A stretch of DNA of 64,000 nucleotides, taken from assembly GCA_963693285.1 (NCBI GenBank), contig OY848917.1, positions 12,834,192-12,898,191 on the forward strand, given 5' to 3'. Shown here one piece after another: positions 23,893-38,200 of this stretch; within the stretch, counting starts at the first letter, position 1, and each line of letters begins with the position of its first letter. Position numbers and translations under genes: made by a program. Source of the stretch: Xestospongia muta. Lineage: Eukaryota; Porifera; Demospongiae; Haplosclerida; Petrosiidae. The notes beneath the pieces were generated by a model. It was not told the DNA's origin and did no database searches. It worked only from the letters and a program-made list of their open reading frames with translations.

Positions 23893-24090
23893 TTCATGTG
23901 ATCAATGGCGTATGGCATACGGTATGCAGCACTTTTATACTCAAGTGTACCAACTCAATCGTTCATAGGGCAAATATCTTATTTAAGTTAACAATCTAAA
24001 TTGACATCACATAACATACCTGTGCATGTCAAATAGGACACTTGAGTATAAACGTGCTGCATACGTCATTGACATTGGTCACGTGACCAA
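23893..24090. repeat. Inverted repeat (hairpin) upstream of a MULE fragment
   Basis: gtatgcagcacttttatact (from 23922) pairs with agtataaacgtgctgcatac (ending 24064) with one mismatch. Weaker pairing extends outward (catgtgatcaatgg against ttggtcacgtgacc). The loop is about 90 bases. It may be the end of a small fold-back element. Confidence 0.65.
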
Positions 24091-24134
24091 TATATGCCTC
24101 AATGGAGTCATGCACAGTAAAATTATCATTATGA

Positions 24135-24797
24135 AGCATTGAGAAAACAAAATTATTGGCTGAGTCATTACGGGGGTGCCGACAATTGTTGACAAAATCC
24201 GACTTTGAGCTTGCAATCATCCAAGCAGTACAGCTCACTTTCCCTCTAACTACTCCAAAGGGCTGTTACTTTCATTTTTGCCCGTGCCTAACAAGAAAAG
24301 TACAGACACTTGGACTGCGGGTACTGTACATCAACGATCCAGATGTAAGAATCTTCATTAGGAAGACTGCAGCACTGGCATTTGTCCCAGTGAGGTATGT
24401 GCATCTTGCTTGGCAAGCAGTGAAAGCAGAAGCCCCAGAAGAGCCTGGAATAGCCGACTTTGCCACGTACTTTGAACAGACATGGCTTGTGGAACACTAT
24501 CCACCTTCACTTTCGAATGTTTTTGATGCAGAAACAGTGAGGACCAACAATCACCTGGAGGGATGGCATAGCAAGCTGAAGAAAGTCGTGGGAAAAGCTC
24601 ACCCAAACATTTTTGAAATACTGGAGGTATTCAAGAAAGAGCAGGTGATGTCTGAAGTTAGCATGCAGCAATTGGTTACTGGTGCCACTCCACCAAGAAG
24701 AGCAAAGAAAACAGTGGCCAAGAACAAAAGGATAGAAGAACTTAGGTCAAGATTCACAACAAATGCAATTAGTCTAGAGGAATATGTTAGGCACTAA
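24135..24797 (+). pseudogene. MULE transposase C-terminal fragment (second family)
   Basis: About 220 residues are open to the TAA at 24795-24797. There is no ATG at the 5' end; the frame runs back to a stop at 24132. Visible motifs are KSDFELAIIQAV (second catalytic Asp with Glu), GCYFHFCPCLTRKVQTLGL, RKTAALAFVPV, RTNNHLEGWHSKLKK and HPNIFEILEVFKKEQ. These belong to the FLYWCH-MULE transposases widespread in invertebrates. The N-terminal FLYWCH finger and first catalytic Asp are missing. It differs from the SWIM-type MULE at 14-17 kb. Some 340 bases later comes the BEL/Pao body. Confidence 0.75.
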
Positions 24798-25139
24798 TTT
24801 CAGTATTTTAGACGATTTGGGATTAGACGAAATCAATAAACTCTACCTCTCTGGATATTAGTAATAAAGAATCTGGTATTTGTAAGAAGTGTTTTCCTGT
24901 TCTTATCATTACAAAGAAACTTTCACAGGCATTCACTAGAAGTAATGTATTTTCTACAACTGAACTAGCAGAGATAGCCAGTCGATACTCTACAGTAGTA
25001 ATTGACAAGGGTGATGTACGACAGTGGAGAACCAACCTTCCAAAATATTCCAAATTTCTGGGAATCAGAGAAAAGCATGACTTCTTATTTGTGAAGTGTT
25101 CAGTGTCTTGAAAGGTGTTGGCTAAAACCTGTGGAATGT

Positions 25140-27836
25140 GTTTAAAGGTACCCTGGAAAATGCTAAGATTCATATTGTTAAAGGTCACACACCTGAAGAA
25201 AATGTCATTCCCTCCCATGAGGAAACATATGAGAACACTAATCGGCTAAGACTAATCAGTAGCACAAAGCTTGGCTATTTACAACAAATGTACACAAACT
25301 TCACCTCCTGGAACACCCGTTGCTGTGGAAACGGAGTTTGGCTGGGTTCTTAGTGGCAACACTGAACCAATCACTGAAGCAGAACAGGTTAATCTGTGTG
25401 TAACTTCCTTTCATTCATTCACGCCATCTGGTGATGATATACTGAGGAAGTTCTGGGAGATTGAGGAGTCACCTTCATCTACACCAGCTCGCACACTGGA
25501 AGAGCACACTGTGCTGAAGGACTTTAATGCTCATCATCGTCGTATGGAAGATGGTACTTTTGTGGTTCCTCTACCCAAGACATCTCGCCCTCAGACACTT
25601 CGAGAGTCTAGAGCTCAAGCCGTCAGACGCTTCCTCTCATTGGAGTGTTCCCTAAATCAGAAGAACAAATTTCAAGAGTTTGAGAATGTCATGCAGGAAT
25701 ACTTGGATCTGGGACATGCTGAACCGGTGCCCAGTAAGGACATGGACAAACCTCCTTCAGAGGTGTTCTATCTCCCAATGCATGCCATCTACAAGGACTC
25801 CAGTTTCACCACTAAAGTGAGAGCTGTGTTCGACGCCTCTGCTAAGTCCTCTACAGGGGTGTCTTTAAATGATACTCTTCTGGTTGGACCCACAGTCCAT
25901 CCTCCATTAATTGATGTCCTTCTTAAATTCAGATCCCATCGTATCGCTCTTACAGCTGACGTCAGTAAGATGTACTGAGTGGTCAAGCTTGTTGAAGAGG
26001 ATAAGGATCTGCATCATTTTGTCTGGAGATCATCACCTCAAGACACAATCAGAGACTATCGTATGGCGAGAGTCACTTTTGGAGTTGCTGCCAACATAGC
26101 AGTCAAGCAGAATGCTCAGGATTTCACCCTCGAATATTCAATGGATCCTCAGACAGTAGAGACTTTGTTCTATGTCGACAATTGTCTAACTGGAGCAGAT
26201 GATGTGGAGACAGCTATCATCCTCCAAAAGCAGCTATGTGACCTGTTCACATGTGGGGGACTTCTACTGAGGAAGTGGAACTCGAATAATAATCAGGTAC
26301 TAGAACACATCCCACACAAATTGCTAGAGAGTAGTAATGTTCATGCTGTTGTACTTAACTGTCTCTCAGGAAACCCCAGGAGATTCAAGACATATGTTGG
26401 CAATCGAGTCTCATCTATCGTCGATCAGATTCCTCCAGATAGGTGGAGTCATGTTATAAGAGCCGAGAATCCAGCTGACTGTGCCTCGCGTGGGATTTTT
26501 CCTTAGTACTATTGGACCACAAGCTCTGGTGGGATGCCCCCCCGTGGTTAAACCTGGACACTAGAAACTGGCCTCATCAGCACATTCCAGTCGAGACCAT
26601 AGAAGATGAAAGAGAGGTGTGTTTTTTAACTCCAGTACAAATACAAGAGCCAGTCATTCCTCTAAATCGTTTTTCCTCATTCACTTGCCTTCAACATGTC
26701 ACTGCATGGATCATGTGATTTGTCAACAATTGTCGTCACCCCCGTATTGACTCAGCCAATCTCACCGTTACAGAATTGAGTAACGCTAAGGAGTACTGGA
26801 TACGTGTGATTCAAGAGGATCATTTTGCAGCTGACATAGTTGCATTGAAGGCTAATCGCATTCTGAGTAACAGTAGTTCTGTTCTAGCCCTTCGTCCTTT
26901 CCTTGACTCTAATGGTCTTCTATGTGTGGGAGGACGAGAGACTGAATCCGATCTATCATATCAGAGGATGCATCCACTCATAATACATGGTAAACACCTC
27001 ATCACTAAATTCATTATTCGTTCAGAACACATCCGAATGCTGCATGCTGGACCCACACTCTTATGCTCTACTCTATCCAATCGTTTTCACATTCTCTACA
27101 TGAGAAAAACTGTATGTTCTGTTGTTCGTCAGTGTATCACCTGCCATCGTCACTCATATAAGCCTCAGCATCAACTATTGGGTCAACTACCATTGGAGCG
27201 TGTAACTCCAGGTTCCATCTTTCAGAAGGTGGGAGTAGATTATGCAGGTTCAATGAAAATAAAGTATTCCGGAACATGTTCCTAAATTTGGTGTACTGTG
27301 GGAGGCTGCTGTCAAGAGTGCCAAAACACATCTCAGATGCATTGTAGGAGATGTGAAACTGTCTTTTGAAGAGCTTACCACCTTGTTGACTCAAATCGAG
27401 GAGCAATATCTACACTAACTCACCTGATGAGAATGGTATTGAGATACTCACTCCTGGCCATTTTCTCATTGGACAGTCAATGTGTTCCCTCCCTCACCCT
27501 GCTTTATCATACAGTTCACTCTCTCTACTCAAGTGCTGGGATCTATGTCAGAATCTCGTGCATCACTTCTGGAAGCAATGGTCGGAGGAGTATTTAACAT
27601 CTTTAAACAAGTACAGTCAGTGGTGTCGCAAATCTAAGAATCTGGAGGTTGGTAATATAGTTTTGCTCAAAGAAGATGGCATAGTTCCCACTCAATGGCC
27701 ACTGGGTAGAATTGTCAAGGTACACCCCGGAAAAGATACATTAGTTTGTGTCGCTACTGTCAGGACATGCAAGGGAGTATACAAACGACCTGTGAGTAAG
27801 ATTGCTCTATTGCTCTCAAATGACTCTAATCTCTAA
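25140..27836 (+). pseudogene. BEL/Pao retrotransposon pol, multiply broken
   Basis: In order: end of the protease region with ETEFGWVLSG (about 25325); reverse transcriptase with FRSHRIALTADVSKMY (25920-25975), then a stop; YVDN in the place of the catalytic YVDD (26171-26182); a shortened RNase H region with ENPADCASRG (26466); the integrase zinc finger HAGPTLLCSTL ... CITCHRH; and the C-terminal integrase segment TPGHFLIGQ ... IVKVHPG to the stop at 27836. The integrase catalytic core is missing between about 27270 and 27285. Gag, 5' LTR and most of the protease are absent or unrecognisable. Stops and frame changes make this copy dead. It sits upstream of the gene 2 start in the same orientation. 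Confidence 0.8.
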
Positions 27837-27959
27837 GTCATTGTTATCATCATGTAATATAGTTGATTTCTCTTGTCATAATATTTTGTTTATTTGTTTT
27901 GATTATTGTTTCACATCTCTCTTATCTTTATTTAAGACCGTTGGTCTTAGGCCGGCAGT

Positions 27960-28111
27960 ATGTTGGAACTTGTCAGGATTCAATTTTGTTTTAATTTTAC
28001 TGGTCGCATCATTAGAAAATTTTACTCCCCTTTTCTCTGTCAAAAAAAACGTGTTGACTTGGAGAGTGACTCTCTCTCTTATATTACTACTATCTGCCCC
28101 TAACTCTAAAC
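27960..28111 (+). mobile_element. Possible 3' LTR of the BEL/Pao element
   Basis: After the pol stop and a GGCCGGCAG stretch, the sequence starts TGTTGGAACTTGTCAGG and could end ...TAACTCTAAACA, giving TG...CA ends of about 150 bases. There is no second LTR in the window to compare, so this is tentative. Confidence 0.35.
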
Positions 28112-29204
28112 AGTGACATCACATAAATTTGCATATTGTAAACGAACTCTTGCGCATGTATCTAAAAGTTTTTTTAAATAAAAAAATGTCATTACAGTAT
28201 TAGTGAAAATGAAAACAAAATAGAAAAACTCGGATAAAGACTTAGAAAGCAATTTTATAATATAGACTCACAAACTACTAGGAACATTCAAGGCCACAAT
28301 AAAGTAGGCTGATGATGCTCTCATTTGTTTAAATTCCACAGAACTGTTGTTCAACTCAATTTGAAGAGAGTATATCACCTCACACTAGTGCATATTGTTT
28401 ATTATAGTAAAATCAAAGGCTTGCATGTTTTAGATATAAGTCAGTGGTCAAACTTTGAATTGAATTGATGAACAGAATATAGTCTATGAGGAAGGCCCTT
28501 CCTTACTGCTTCATGAGAAGGGTCTAGAAAAAAGATCACGTAAAAGTTTAATTCATTATGATAAGTAAAACAAGAAAGCTATACAACACTAATGATCTTA
28601 CCTTTCTGTGCTTGTTGGCTACATTTGAAGATAACACTTTTTTCATAAGTTTGTAAATAGTCTCGGCTTCTTTTTCTTCAAACAAGATAGTAGCATGCAA
28701 ACAATGGATATAATACCTTGGTTCTTCCATCTGCCTATGCTAACCAAAATTTGTCTAGTGGAATTCTATTGATCAACTGAAATGTAATCAATTGTAACAT
28801 TTGTGACTCTTTATTCACACTACCAAAGTGGAGGGTCTACCTTGATGATTAAAATGCATTTTATAACTGGTAAACTGTCTGCTGTTGCATTTAAATGCAA
28901 GTGTGTTTGTTATGTTAGCTTGAACAATTCTCATAATATCATGTGTTTTGTGTTCTTAAATAAAATGCATGCTGTCAACTCACCTTATGCATAATTAAAC
29001 AAATTTTCTTCAATAGTGCTATGATAATGAATTAGTACTAAAGTTACCAATTTTAGTAGACTGTTTCCTGCATACATTTTGCTAACCATGTTAATAATGT
29101 ATTATTAATAGTATTCTAGTGATATTTCTGAATATTGTTAACTACAGCAAGATAAACTATTTTAATCAACTTTATGTACATTAAATTTTCTTTAGAAATT
29201 AAAC
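28112..29204. other. Spacer upstream of gene 2, no gene supported
   Basis: This AT-rich stretch should contain the gene 2 promoter, but no TATA box or initiator can be singled out. A block at 28480-28550 (gagaagggtctagaaaaaag) resembles 51935-51990 (caagaagggtctagagcaaa), a diverged dispersed repeat. A short minus-strand open frame at 28548-28730 has no recognisable domain. Confidence 0.4.
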
Positions 29205-32200
29205 ATGGCTACAGGACTGACAAAGGAAAAAAAGTTGACTGTAAGTTTACTGATTGGAAATTTAATTTTGTATAACAATTGTGAGCATGGACACTCTATG
29301 CAGCTGGCTATAAAGCCCACACAAGATTTTGGATGGAAAACTGCAACATATATATATACCCCTGACCTACATATATATACTACTATATATGTAAGTTATT
29401 TGTACCTTTTTGATAGTTAGTATAAATTACATTGAATTGCATTGCTATGCTTAATCCTCTTCATCAAATGTACAAATGTGTTACTATTACACTCACGACA
29501 AGTTGTAAGTTATTAACACCTACAAGTAGTTCCTGTTATAACTACAGGACACAAAAAGGAAGCCATATATCATCATCTACTGAGAAAACAGTTGTAGCAT
29601 GGTAACAAACTTACTGTGTGGTCAGTATCTGTCTTTGTTTCATCATATCAACAGTGCATTACACACTCTGATGGTAGCACAGCTTAGAAGTATCTTTGCT
29701 TGTAATTATGAATTTGAAAGGACAAATTATTAAATTATCAAAAGTGGAAAAAGTTGACTAACTGTTTGAACAAGCAAGTAGCTTTGAGCAATCCTTTAGC
29801 AATGTAATGAGCTAATTAATAAAACTGCAGACAACTCTGCCTACCTTTAAATGGTATAAAGTTAACAGCATACAGACAGTTCCATTGACCAATTTTATAA
29901 TATATAATACACATTGCACTAGTAATTGTAAAGTATCAACATGTATATTAATTAATTTTATGTAACCTCATGTACTATGTCCATTAAGGACATGACTGTA
30001 AATCAGTTTACCACTCATAAGCATGAATAATGACTACATAGAGCTATGTAATATGACTATTATCATAGTCTATATTGCCTTTGACATTACTACCTGACAT
30101 GTGGATGCATTATAAAATAGACACCACGTGTGATTTATTGTAGTATAATAACTAACTGTTAGCTAATGAAATATGGTTATTGGCATAGTTTGTTTAACCC
30201 TTTGGTTTCTTACTCTGGGTGGTAATAATTTTAAAAAAAATTGAGTTTAGGAATATTTTATTATACGCATTTAGTGTTTTGTTTTCACCACAGAATGACA
30301 GTCTAATTGAATGTGCTGAGAATGGTGACTTGTTAGGAATAGAAGATGCTCTCTCCAGAGGAGCTGATGTAAATGCTACTGATTTGGTAAGTTAGTTTTA
30401 TTATTAAAACATTAAAGTTTGCACTTTACAATGAAGGAATCCATCTAAACATATTTTTTAATGCAATTAATACTAGGCTTTGTTTTTAAGGTTATGGATC
30501 CCGTCATTATGAATATTAATCCAGAATTGTTAATGTAAACTTCCTATTAAATAACAAACATATCAACAAATTGACTGCTGTGACTTCTGTTAAACTCAAG
30601 ATATTTGATTAAGCTTTTGAAGATCTCCTAATTTCAAAAATGTTCACTTTTATTCAATTTTTGTTCCGAAACTTTTGAAAGGTATTAAGAATTCACTTCT
30701 AGATTGATTGGTGGAAGGTTTTCTCTGAGAAACACTTTAAATAGTAGTCATGATATTTGCTTGCGATTTCATAAGACAGTAAGCTAATTTCAAGAGAATA
30801 TGACTCCTTATATAGAAAATTTATATAAAGGTTCCATCAATCTCTTTTGATGTTTTTTTATTTGCAACTATTTTCATGATGGAAATCCTTGTATGGATTG
30901 AAAAAAGTGACTTTAAACTTTTGGTGAAAGTGAGTCTTGCTACCTGCACAAAATACATTCTTGTGGTTTCAATAGCTAATAAATCTTAATAAACATTATA
31001 CTTTGATATACATCATTGACTTCTTGAGGTTAGAAAATTTGTCTTAGCATGTACTTTGATATTACATTTAAATTCAGTATCCTGTAACCTTAAAGTAATA
31101 TTGTCACTTTGTTTTCAATATGTATACGTAATGTATAAAACCAAGTAACTGAAGCAATTTGGCTAGCAAGACATTACCAAACAAGGAAGATATATAACTA
31201 GACATTTTCAAAGCTTACCCATCCATTTTTGTACTCTTTCAACTAACTGTATGAACTTATAGTAGAAATAATTGTCAAGCATTTCATTTGATAAATCACC
31301 AAAAAATTGAAGCACATTAATGATTTTTTCATTTTACATAGAGCATAGTATCTTCATACTTGATTGACATGGGCAAATAATATACATTACAGAATTGCAA
31401 TGTCCATTGGACTTACTTACTTACTTACTTAATGTCTATTATATTTACTGGAAACTTAAAGTACATTTAAATTAATATAATCCACATATTTTTATTGTTT
31501 CATATTAACTCACATGATCTACAAATGTACATTACAAACATTATGTATTAAAACCACCTACAAAGTGTTTTTGCTGAATGTAATTTGATGTACAAATATG
31601 TAAAATATATCAAGAGTGAACAGAACTGATTTGAATTGGAATAGATTATATAAAGATGAAACAACTGTTATGTGACAAGATTATAATATAAGTACAGGTT
31701 AAGTCTCAGAGATTTGACTCATGGACTACCAAAATCCATGTTTCACTCTTCATTGTCTTTCCATGCAATAACTAATGAAATGTAAGTAATGTACCTTTGT
31801 AAAATAAAATGAAAGAAAATGAGGTATTCATTGTCACTGTCAAATAACGTCATAATGTTTATATACTGTTGGTACAATAATGAATGAACAATGGCACAAA
31901 CTGACTTGAACTGATTTTAGAACCTCTTAAGTGAAAAGATCTATGCCTCATAGGAACAGGTTCCTTCTAAGATTCTTTATAACTTTGTAGATAGTGGCAG
32001 GTTGTCAGTTGTTAATAATAATTATTAATTGATTCTTTTGTCCCTTTCATTGACGTGGTACATTTCTGTTGTGTTTGTTTTCTTAAGTGTTATTATAGTG
32101 ATGGGTGGAGATATTGATCAAAGGTTTTTGTTTAGGTTATCCTGTCATTGATAGAGACCATTTGTATTAAAACAGAAATGATGCAGTATTTAAATTTTTC

Positions 32201-35200
32201 AATAAGTTGTACAATATTGAGGAATTTAAATGTTGGTATGATTACAGTACTGGTATATTGACCAGGTCTACTTGGCATACTTCTTGCTATTTCCATAATT
32301 TAAAAGATGGTCTATTGAAAAGTAGAGGCTGTTAATTACTTGCGAGTAACCAATTGAGTGAGTGATATGGAAGTACAGACATGACAATAACTTAAACACT
32401 TACTCTTAAAAGCCACATGTATATTATTGTTAGGTGCTCCAATGTTCACTTTGCATCTTGTTTACTTCTCTTTTACATTATACTGTATTAACATCAAATT
32501 ATTTTGTGTAGCTCGTCTCCATTGAATTAGTACTAATGCATGTAAAAAACCTATTCAAAAAAATCCTTAGTAGTAAATACATACTCATGTCATACATGTA
32601 CAACATGGAGTAGATATAGATAATGTACAGGTATAGTATTTTTTCATGACAATTAAAGTGGACAGCTAAAGATTAGGTACTTTTATGAAGTCTGTGTTAT
32701 TGTATTATTAGTGTAGCATGTTAGTGGTCTAATTTGACAGTTAATATTTTGTTTGTTATTACAATAGATTGGATGGGCAGCCCTTCATTATGCAAGTTTT
32801 GAAGGACATACAAAGATTGTTGAAGTATTAGTCAACCATAATGCCAACATAAACATTGTTACTAAGGTAATTCAGATAACAAGAATGAGTATGTTTCACT
32901 GTAGTGTTTTAATCTGTGTGAATAATTAGATATTAACTATTAAAGAAAACATAGCATAGGGATTATGATATAAAAATAAGACAGATAAGTAAAAAAGCTG
33001 AAAGTAGTAATGAAAGTTTTAATATTCCTACATAGTAGCCACAGAGACTGAGTAGTTGGGTTTATGTTGACTAGCTTAACAAAAAGCTGTGGCTATTGTA
33101 AATAAAAATCTCCCCTATTTTTTCATTATTTTTATCATGACTAAATTGTTGCTTAACAAAGACAAGTACTATAAATATTAAAGTAACGTTACTTAAAAAT
33201 ATGTTTTCTTCTTTTCATAATTATAATGCTGTTATTACTTATGATCTGAATGTGTCCTTTACAATGTAATAGCCGGTAAGTGTACTTTAATGTAGTATAA
33301 ATTTGAGGGTTTTTCTAATCCAATGCTTTCAATTTATTTACTCTATTTGTTTTCTCTATATATTGATGATGCTGTGATTACTTGTGATCTGAATGTGTCC
33401 TTTACAATATAATAGTCTGTAAGTGTGATGAACTAAAATAAAAAATTATAAGTGCATTTCAATCCATTGTTTTTATTTTATTTACTCTATTGGTTTTCTC
33501 TATATATATTTATGATACTATGATTATTTGTGATCTGAATGTGTCTTTTACAATATAATAGTCTGTAAGTGTGATGAACTAGAATAAAAATTATAAGTGT
33601 ATTTCAATCCATTGTTTTTATTTTATTTACTCTATTGGTTTTCTCTATATATATTTATGATGCTATGATTTCTTGTGATCTGAATGTGTCTTTTACAATA
33701 TAATAGGAAGTAAGTACAATTTAATATAGTATAAATTCTAAGTGTATTTCAATCCAATGTTTCCCTTTTATTTATATTACTTTTCTCTATTTATTTATGA
33801 TGCTGTGATTACTTGTGTTCTGAATGGATCCTTTACAATATTATAGTTGGTATGTGCCATTTAATATAGTATAAATTCTATGTGTATTTCAATCAAATGT
33901 TTCCTTTTTATTTACTCTATTGCTTTTCTCTATATATTTATGATGCTGTGATTACTTGTGATCTGAATGTGCCCTTTACAATATAATAGGAGGTAAGTGC
34001 AATTTAATATAGTATAAATTTTAAGTGTATTTTAAACCAATGTTTTTCTTTTTATTTACTCTATTGCTTTTTCTTTTTATTTTTATGATGCTGTGACTAC
34101 TTGTGAAATAAATGTGTCCTTTACAATATAATAGGCAGTAAGTGCAGTTTAATATAGTATAAATTCTATGTGCATTTCAATCCAAAGTTTTTCTTTTAAT
34201 TTACTTTATTGCTTTTTTTTCATTTTCATGATGCTCTGATTATTTGTGAAATAAATGTGTGCTTTACAATATAATAGGATGTAAGTGCAGTTTAATATAA
34301 TATAAATTCTAGGGTCATTTAAATCCAATGTTTTCCTTTTTATTTACTCTATTGCTTTTCTTTTTATATTTATGATGCTGTGATTTCTTGTGATTTGAAT
34401 GTGTTCTTTACAATATAATAGTTGGTAAGTGCAATTTAATATAGTATAAATTCTAAGTGTATTTCAATCCAATATTATCATTTTATTTACTCTATTGCTT
34501 TTCTTTTCGTATTTATGATGCTGTGATTTCTTCTGATTTTATATGTTCTTTACAATATAATAGTTTGTAAGTACAATATAATATAGTATAAATTCTAAGT
34601 ATATTTCAATCCAATGTTTTTCTTTTTATTTACTCTATTACTTTTCATGTTTATGATGTTCTGATTACTTATGATCTAATGTGTCCTTTACAATATAATA
34701 GTTGGTAAGTGTGATATAATGTAGCATAGTTTTAAGTGTATTTCAATCCAATGTTTTCCTTTTCATTTACTCTATTGCTTTTCTTGTCATATTTATTATG
34801 CTGTGATTACATGTGATCTGAATGTGTCCTGTACAATATAATAGACAGTAAGTGTGACATAATGTTGTATAATTCTAAGTATATTTCAATCCAATGTTTC
34901 CTTTTCATTTACTCTATTGCTTTTCTTTCATATTTATGATGCTGTGATTTCTTGTGATTTGAATGTGTCCTTTACAATATAATAGGAGGTAAGTGTGATA
35001 TAATGTAGTATAATTCTAAGTATATTTCAATCCAATGGTTTTTTTTATTTACTCTATTGTTTTTTTTCTTTTTGTTGTTACAATACTGTGATTACTTGTG
35101 ATCTAAATATGTCCTTTACTATACAATAGTTGGTAAGTGTGATATAACATTTGTACATGTGTTTTGTCATTATGGAAAAGAAGGTATTTATTATATTTGT

Positions 35201-38200
35201 TCTGTTTGAATTATGAGTATGTATTAAATTTTTTTGGAAGCCTGGTCTAATAAGTATGTGAGTTCAATGTCTTTGTAAGGGATGCTAGCTCATCCTCTAC
35301 CCTACTAAGAATTAGTAACTTTTGTTATTGCTACATATTACTGTTAATTGTCAAATTTATATTTATAATAGTTAAAATGATTGTTGTAATAAATATAATG
35401 TTGTCATATTTTGTAAAGTTACAAGTATAGTTATGTAGTGCATATATAACAGAGATAACAGAGATTATATACCAGAGTTTTGATATTTTACATTAGTGTT
35501 TTATTTTAACGTGTTTAGGTGGGATCTACTCCTGTCATCTTTGCAGCAAAGAAGGGACACAAAGATGTTGTTTTGATTTTAACACAAAAAGGAGCCAATT
35601 TAAAAGTTGTTAGCGAAGTAAATATTTATGTACATACTACAAGTAGCTAAAAATAAAATGCAAGTTCTTTTTCTTTAAAGACAGTAGTTAATCATGACAG
35701 TATTGTAATTGTTGTGATAGTGTTAGGGTTGAATTACTGGTTTTAATGATATGTTAAATAAAATGAGTATTGGAAGGAGAACAAGCTACAAAGCCATGAT
35801 CATAACATTAGAAAAAGTGCAGTTGTTGTATAATGTGTGCAGTACAATTTTCCTAATCAATAGATTAAGATGATATGTTACAAATAATATATTTATCATG
35901 ACAATTAAAATAGACAGCTAAGATAAGGTACTTTTATGAAGCCTGTGTTATTGTACTATTAGTGTAGCATGTTAGTGGTCTAATTTGACAGTTAATATTT
36001 TGTTTGTTACTACAATAGATTGGATGGACAGCTCTTCATTATGCAAGTTTTGAAGGACATACAAAGATTGTTGAAGTATTAGTCAACCATAATGCTGACA
36101 TAAATATTGTTACTAGGGTAATTCTGATAACTAGAATGAGTATGTTTTTACAGTAGTGTTTTAATCTGTGTGAATGAATAGATATTAACTATTAAAGAAA
36201 ACATAGCATAGGCATTATGATATAAAAATAAGACAGACAAGTAACAAAAGCTGAAAGTAGTAATACTAGTATGAATATTCCTACATAGTAGCCACAGACA
36301 CTCAGTAGTTGGGTTTATGTTGATTAGCTTAAGAAAAAGTTGTAGCTATTGTAAATAAAATCTCCCCTATTTTTTCATTATTTTTATCATGACTAAATTG
36401 TTGCATCTCTGTACACATTGACAGCAATTATATGTAACTTAACAAAGACAAATACTATAAATATTAAAGTAACAATACTTGAAAACATGTTTTTTCTTTA
36501 CATAATTATAATGCTGTTATTACTTGTGATCTGAATATGTTCATTACGATGTAATAGCCGGTAAGTGTACTTTAATGTAGTATAAATTTGAAGTTTTTCA
36601 ATTCAATGCTTTTAATTTATTTACTCTATTTGTTTTTTCTATATATTTATGATGCTATAATTACTTGTGATCTGAATGCGTCTTTTACAATATAATAGTC
36701 TGTAAGTGTGATGGACTAGAGTAAAAATTATTAAGTATATTTCCATCCAATGTTTTTATTTTATTTGCTCTATTGCTTTTCTCTATATATTTATGATGCT
36801 GTGATTACATGTAATCTGAATGTGTCCTTTACAATATAATAGGAGGTAAGTCTGATGAACTAGAGTAAAAATTATTAAGTGTATTTCAATCCAATGGGTT
36901 TTTTTATTTGCTCTATTGCTTTTCCTATATATTTATGATGCTGTGATTTCTTGTGATTTGAATGTGTCCTTTACAATATAATAGGAGGTAAGTGTAATTT
37001 AATATAGTATAAATTTTAGGTGTATTTCAAACCAATGTTTTTCTTTTTATTTATGTATTGGTTTTCTTTTCCTATTTATGATGCTGTGATTGCTTGTGAT
37101 CTGAATGTGTTCTTTACAATATGATAGAAGGTAAATGCAATTTAATATAGTGCAAATTGTTAGTCTATTTCAATCCAATGTTTTTCTTTTTATTTACTTT
37201 ATTGCTTTTCTTTTCTTATTTATGATGGTGTGATTACTTATGATCTGAATGTGTCCTTAACAATGTAATAGCCGGTAAGTGTACTTAATGTAGTATAAAT
37301 TTGAAGTTTTTTCAATCTAATGCTTTCAATATATTTACTCTATTAATTTTCTTTTGTTTTTATGATCCTGATATTACTTGTGATCTAAATTTTTTCTTTT
37401 ACAATGTAATAGATGGTAAGTGTACTTTAATGTAGTGTAAATTTTAAGTGTATTTCAATCTAATACTTTCATTTTATTTACTCTATTGCTTTTCTCTATA
37501 TATTTATGACGCTGTGATAACTTGTGATCTGAATGTGTCATTTGCAATATAATAGGCGGTAAGTGTGATGAAATTTGGTAAAATTCAAAGTGTATTTCAT
37601 CAAATGTATTTCTCTTTATTTATTCTATTGGTTTTCTTTTCATATTTATGATGCTGCGATTACTTGTGATCTAAATGTGTCCTTTTCAATATAATAGATT
37701 GTAAGTGTGATGAAATACATTAAAATTCAAAGTGTATTTCATCAAATGTTTTTTCTTTTTATTTACTCTGTTGGTTTTCTTTTCCTATTTATGATGTTGT
37801 GATTACTTGTGATTTGAATGCGTTCTTTACAATATAATAGAAGGTAAGTACAATTTAATATAGTAAAAATTCTAAGTGTATTTCAATCCAATGTTTTTTT
37901 TACTCTATTGCTTTTCTTTTCATATTTTTAATGCTGTGATTTCTTGTGATCTGAATGTGCCTTTACAATATAATAGGAGGTAAGTGTGATGAAATACTAT
38001 ATTTAAATTCCAAGTGTACTTCAATCCAATGTTTTTCTTTTATTTAATATATTTCTTTTCATATTTATGATACTGGGATTTTTTGTAATTTGAATGTGTG
38101 CTTTGCAATATAATAGGAGGTAAGGGTGATATAATGTAGTATAATTCTAAGTTTATTTCAATCCAATGTTTTCCTTTTTATTTACTCTATTTTTTTTTCT

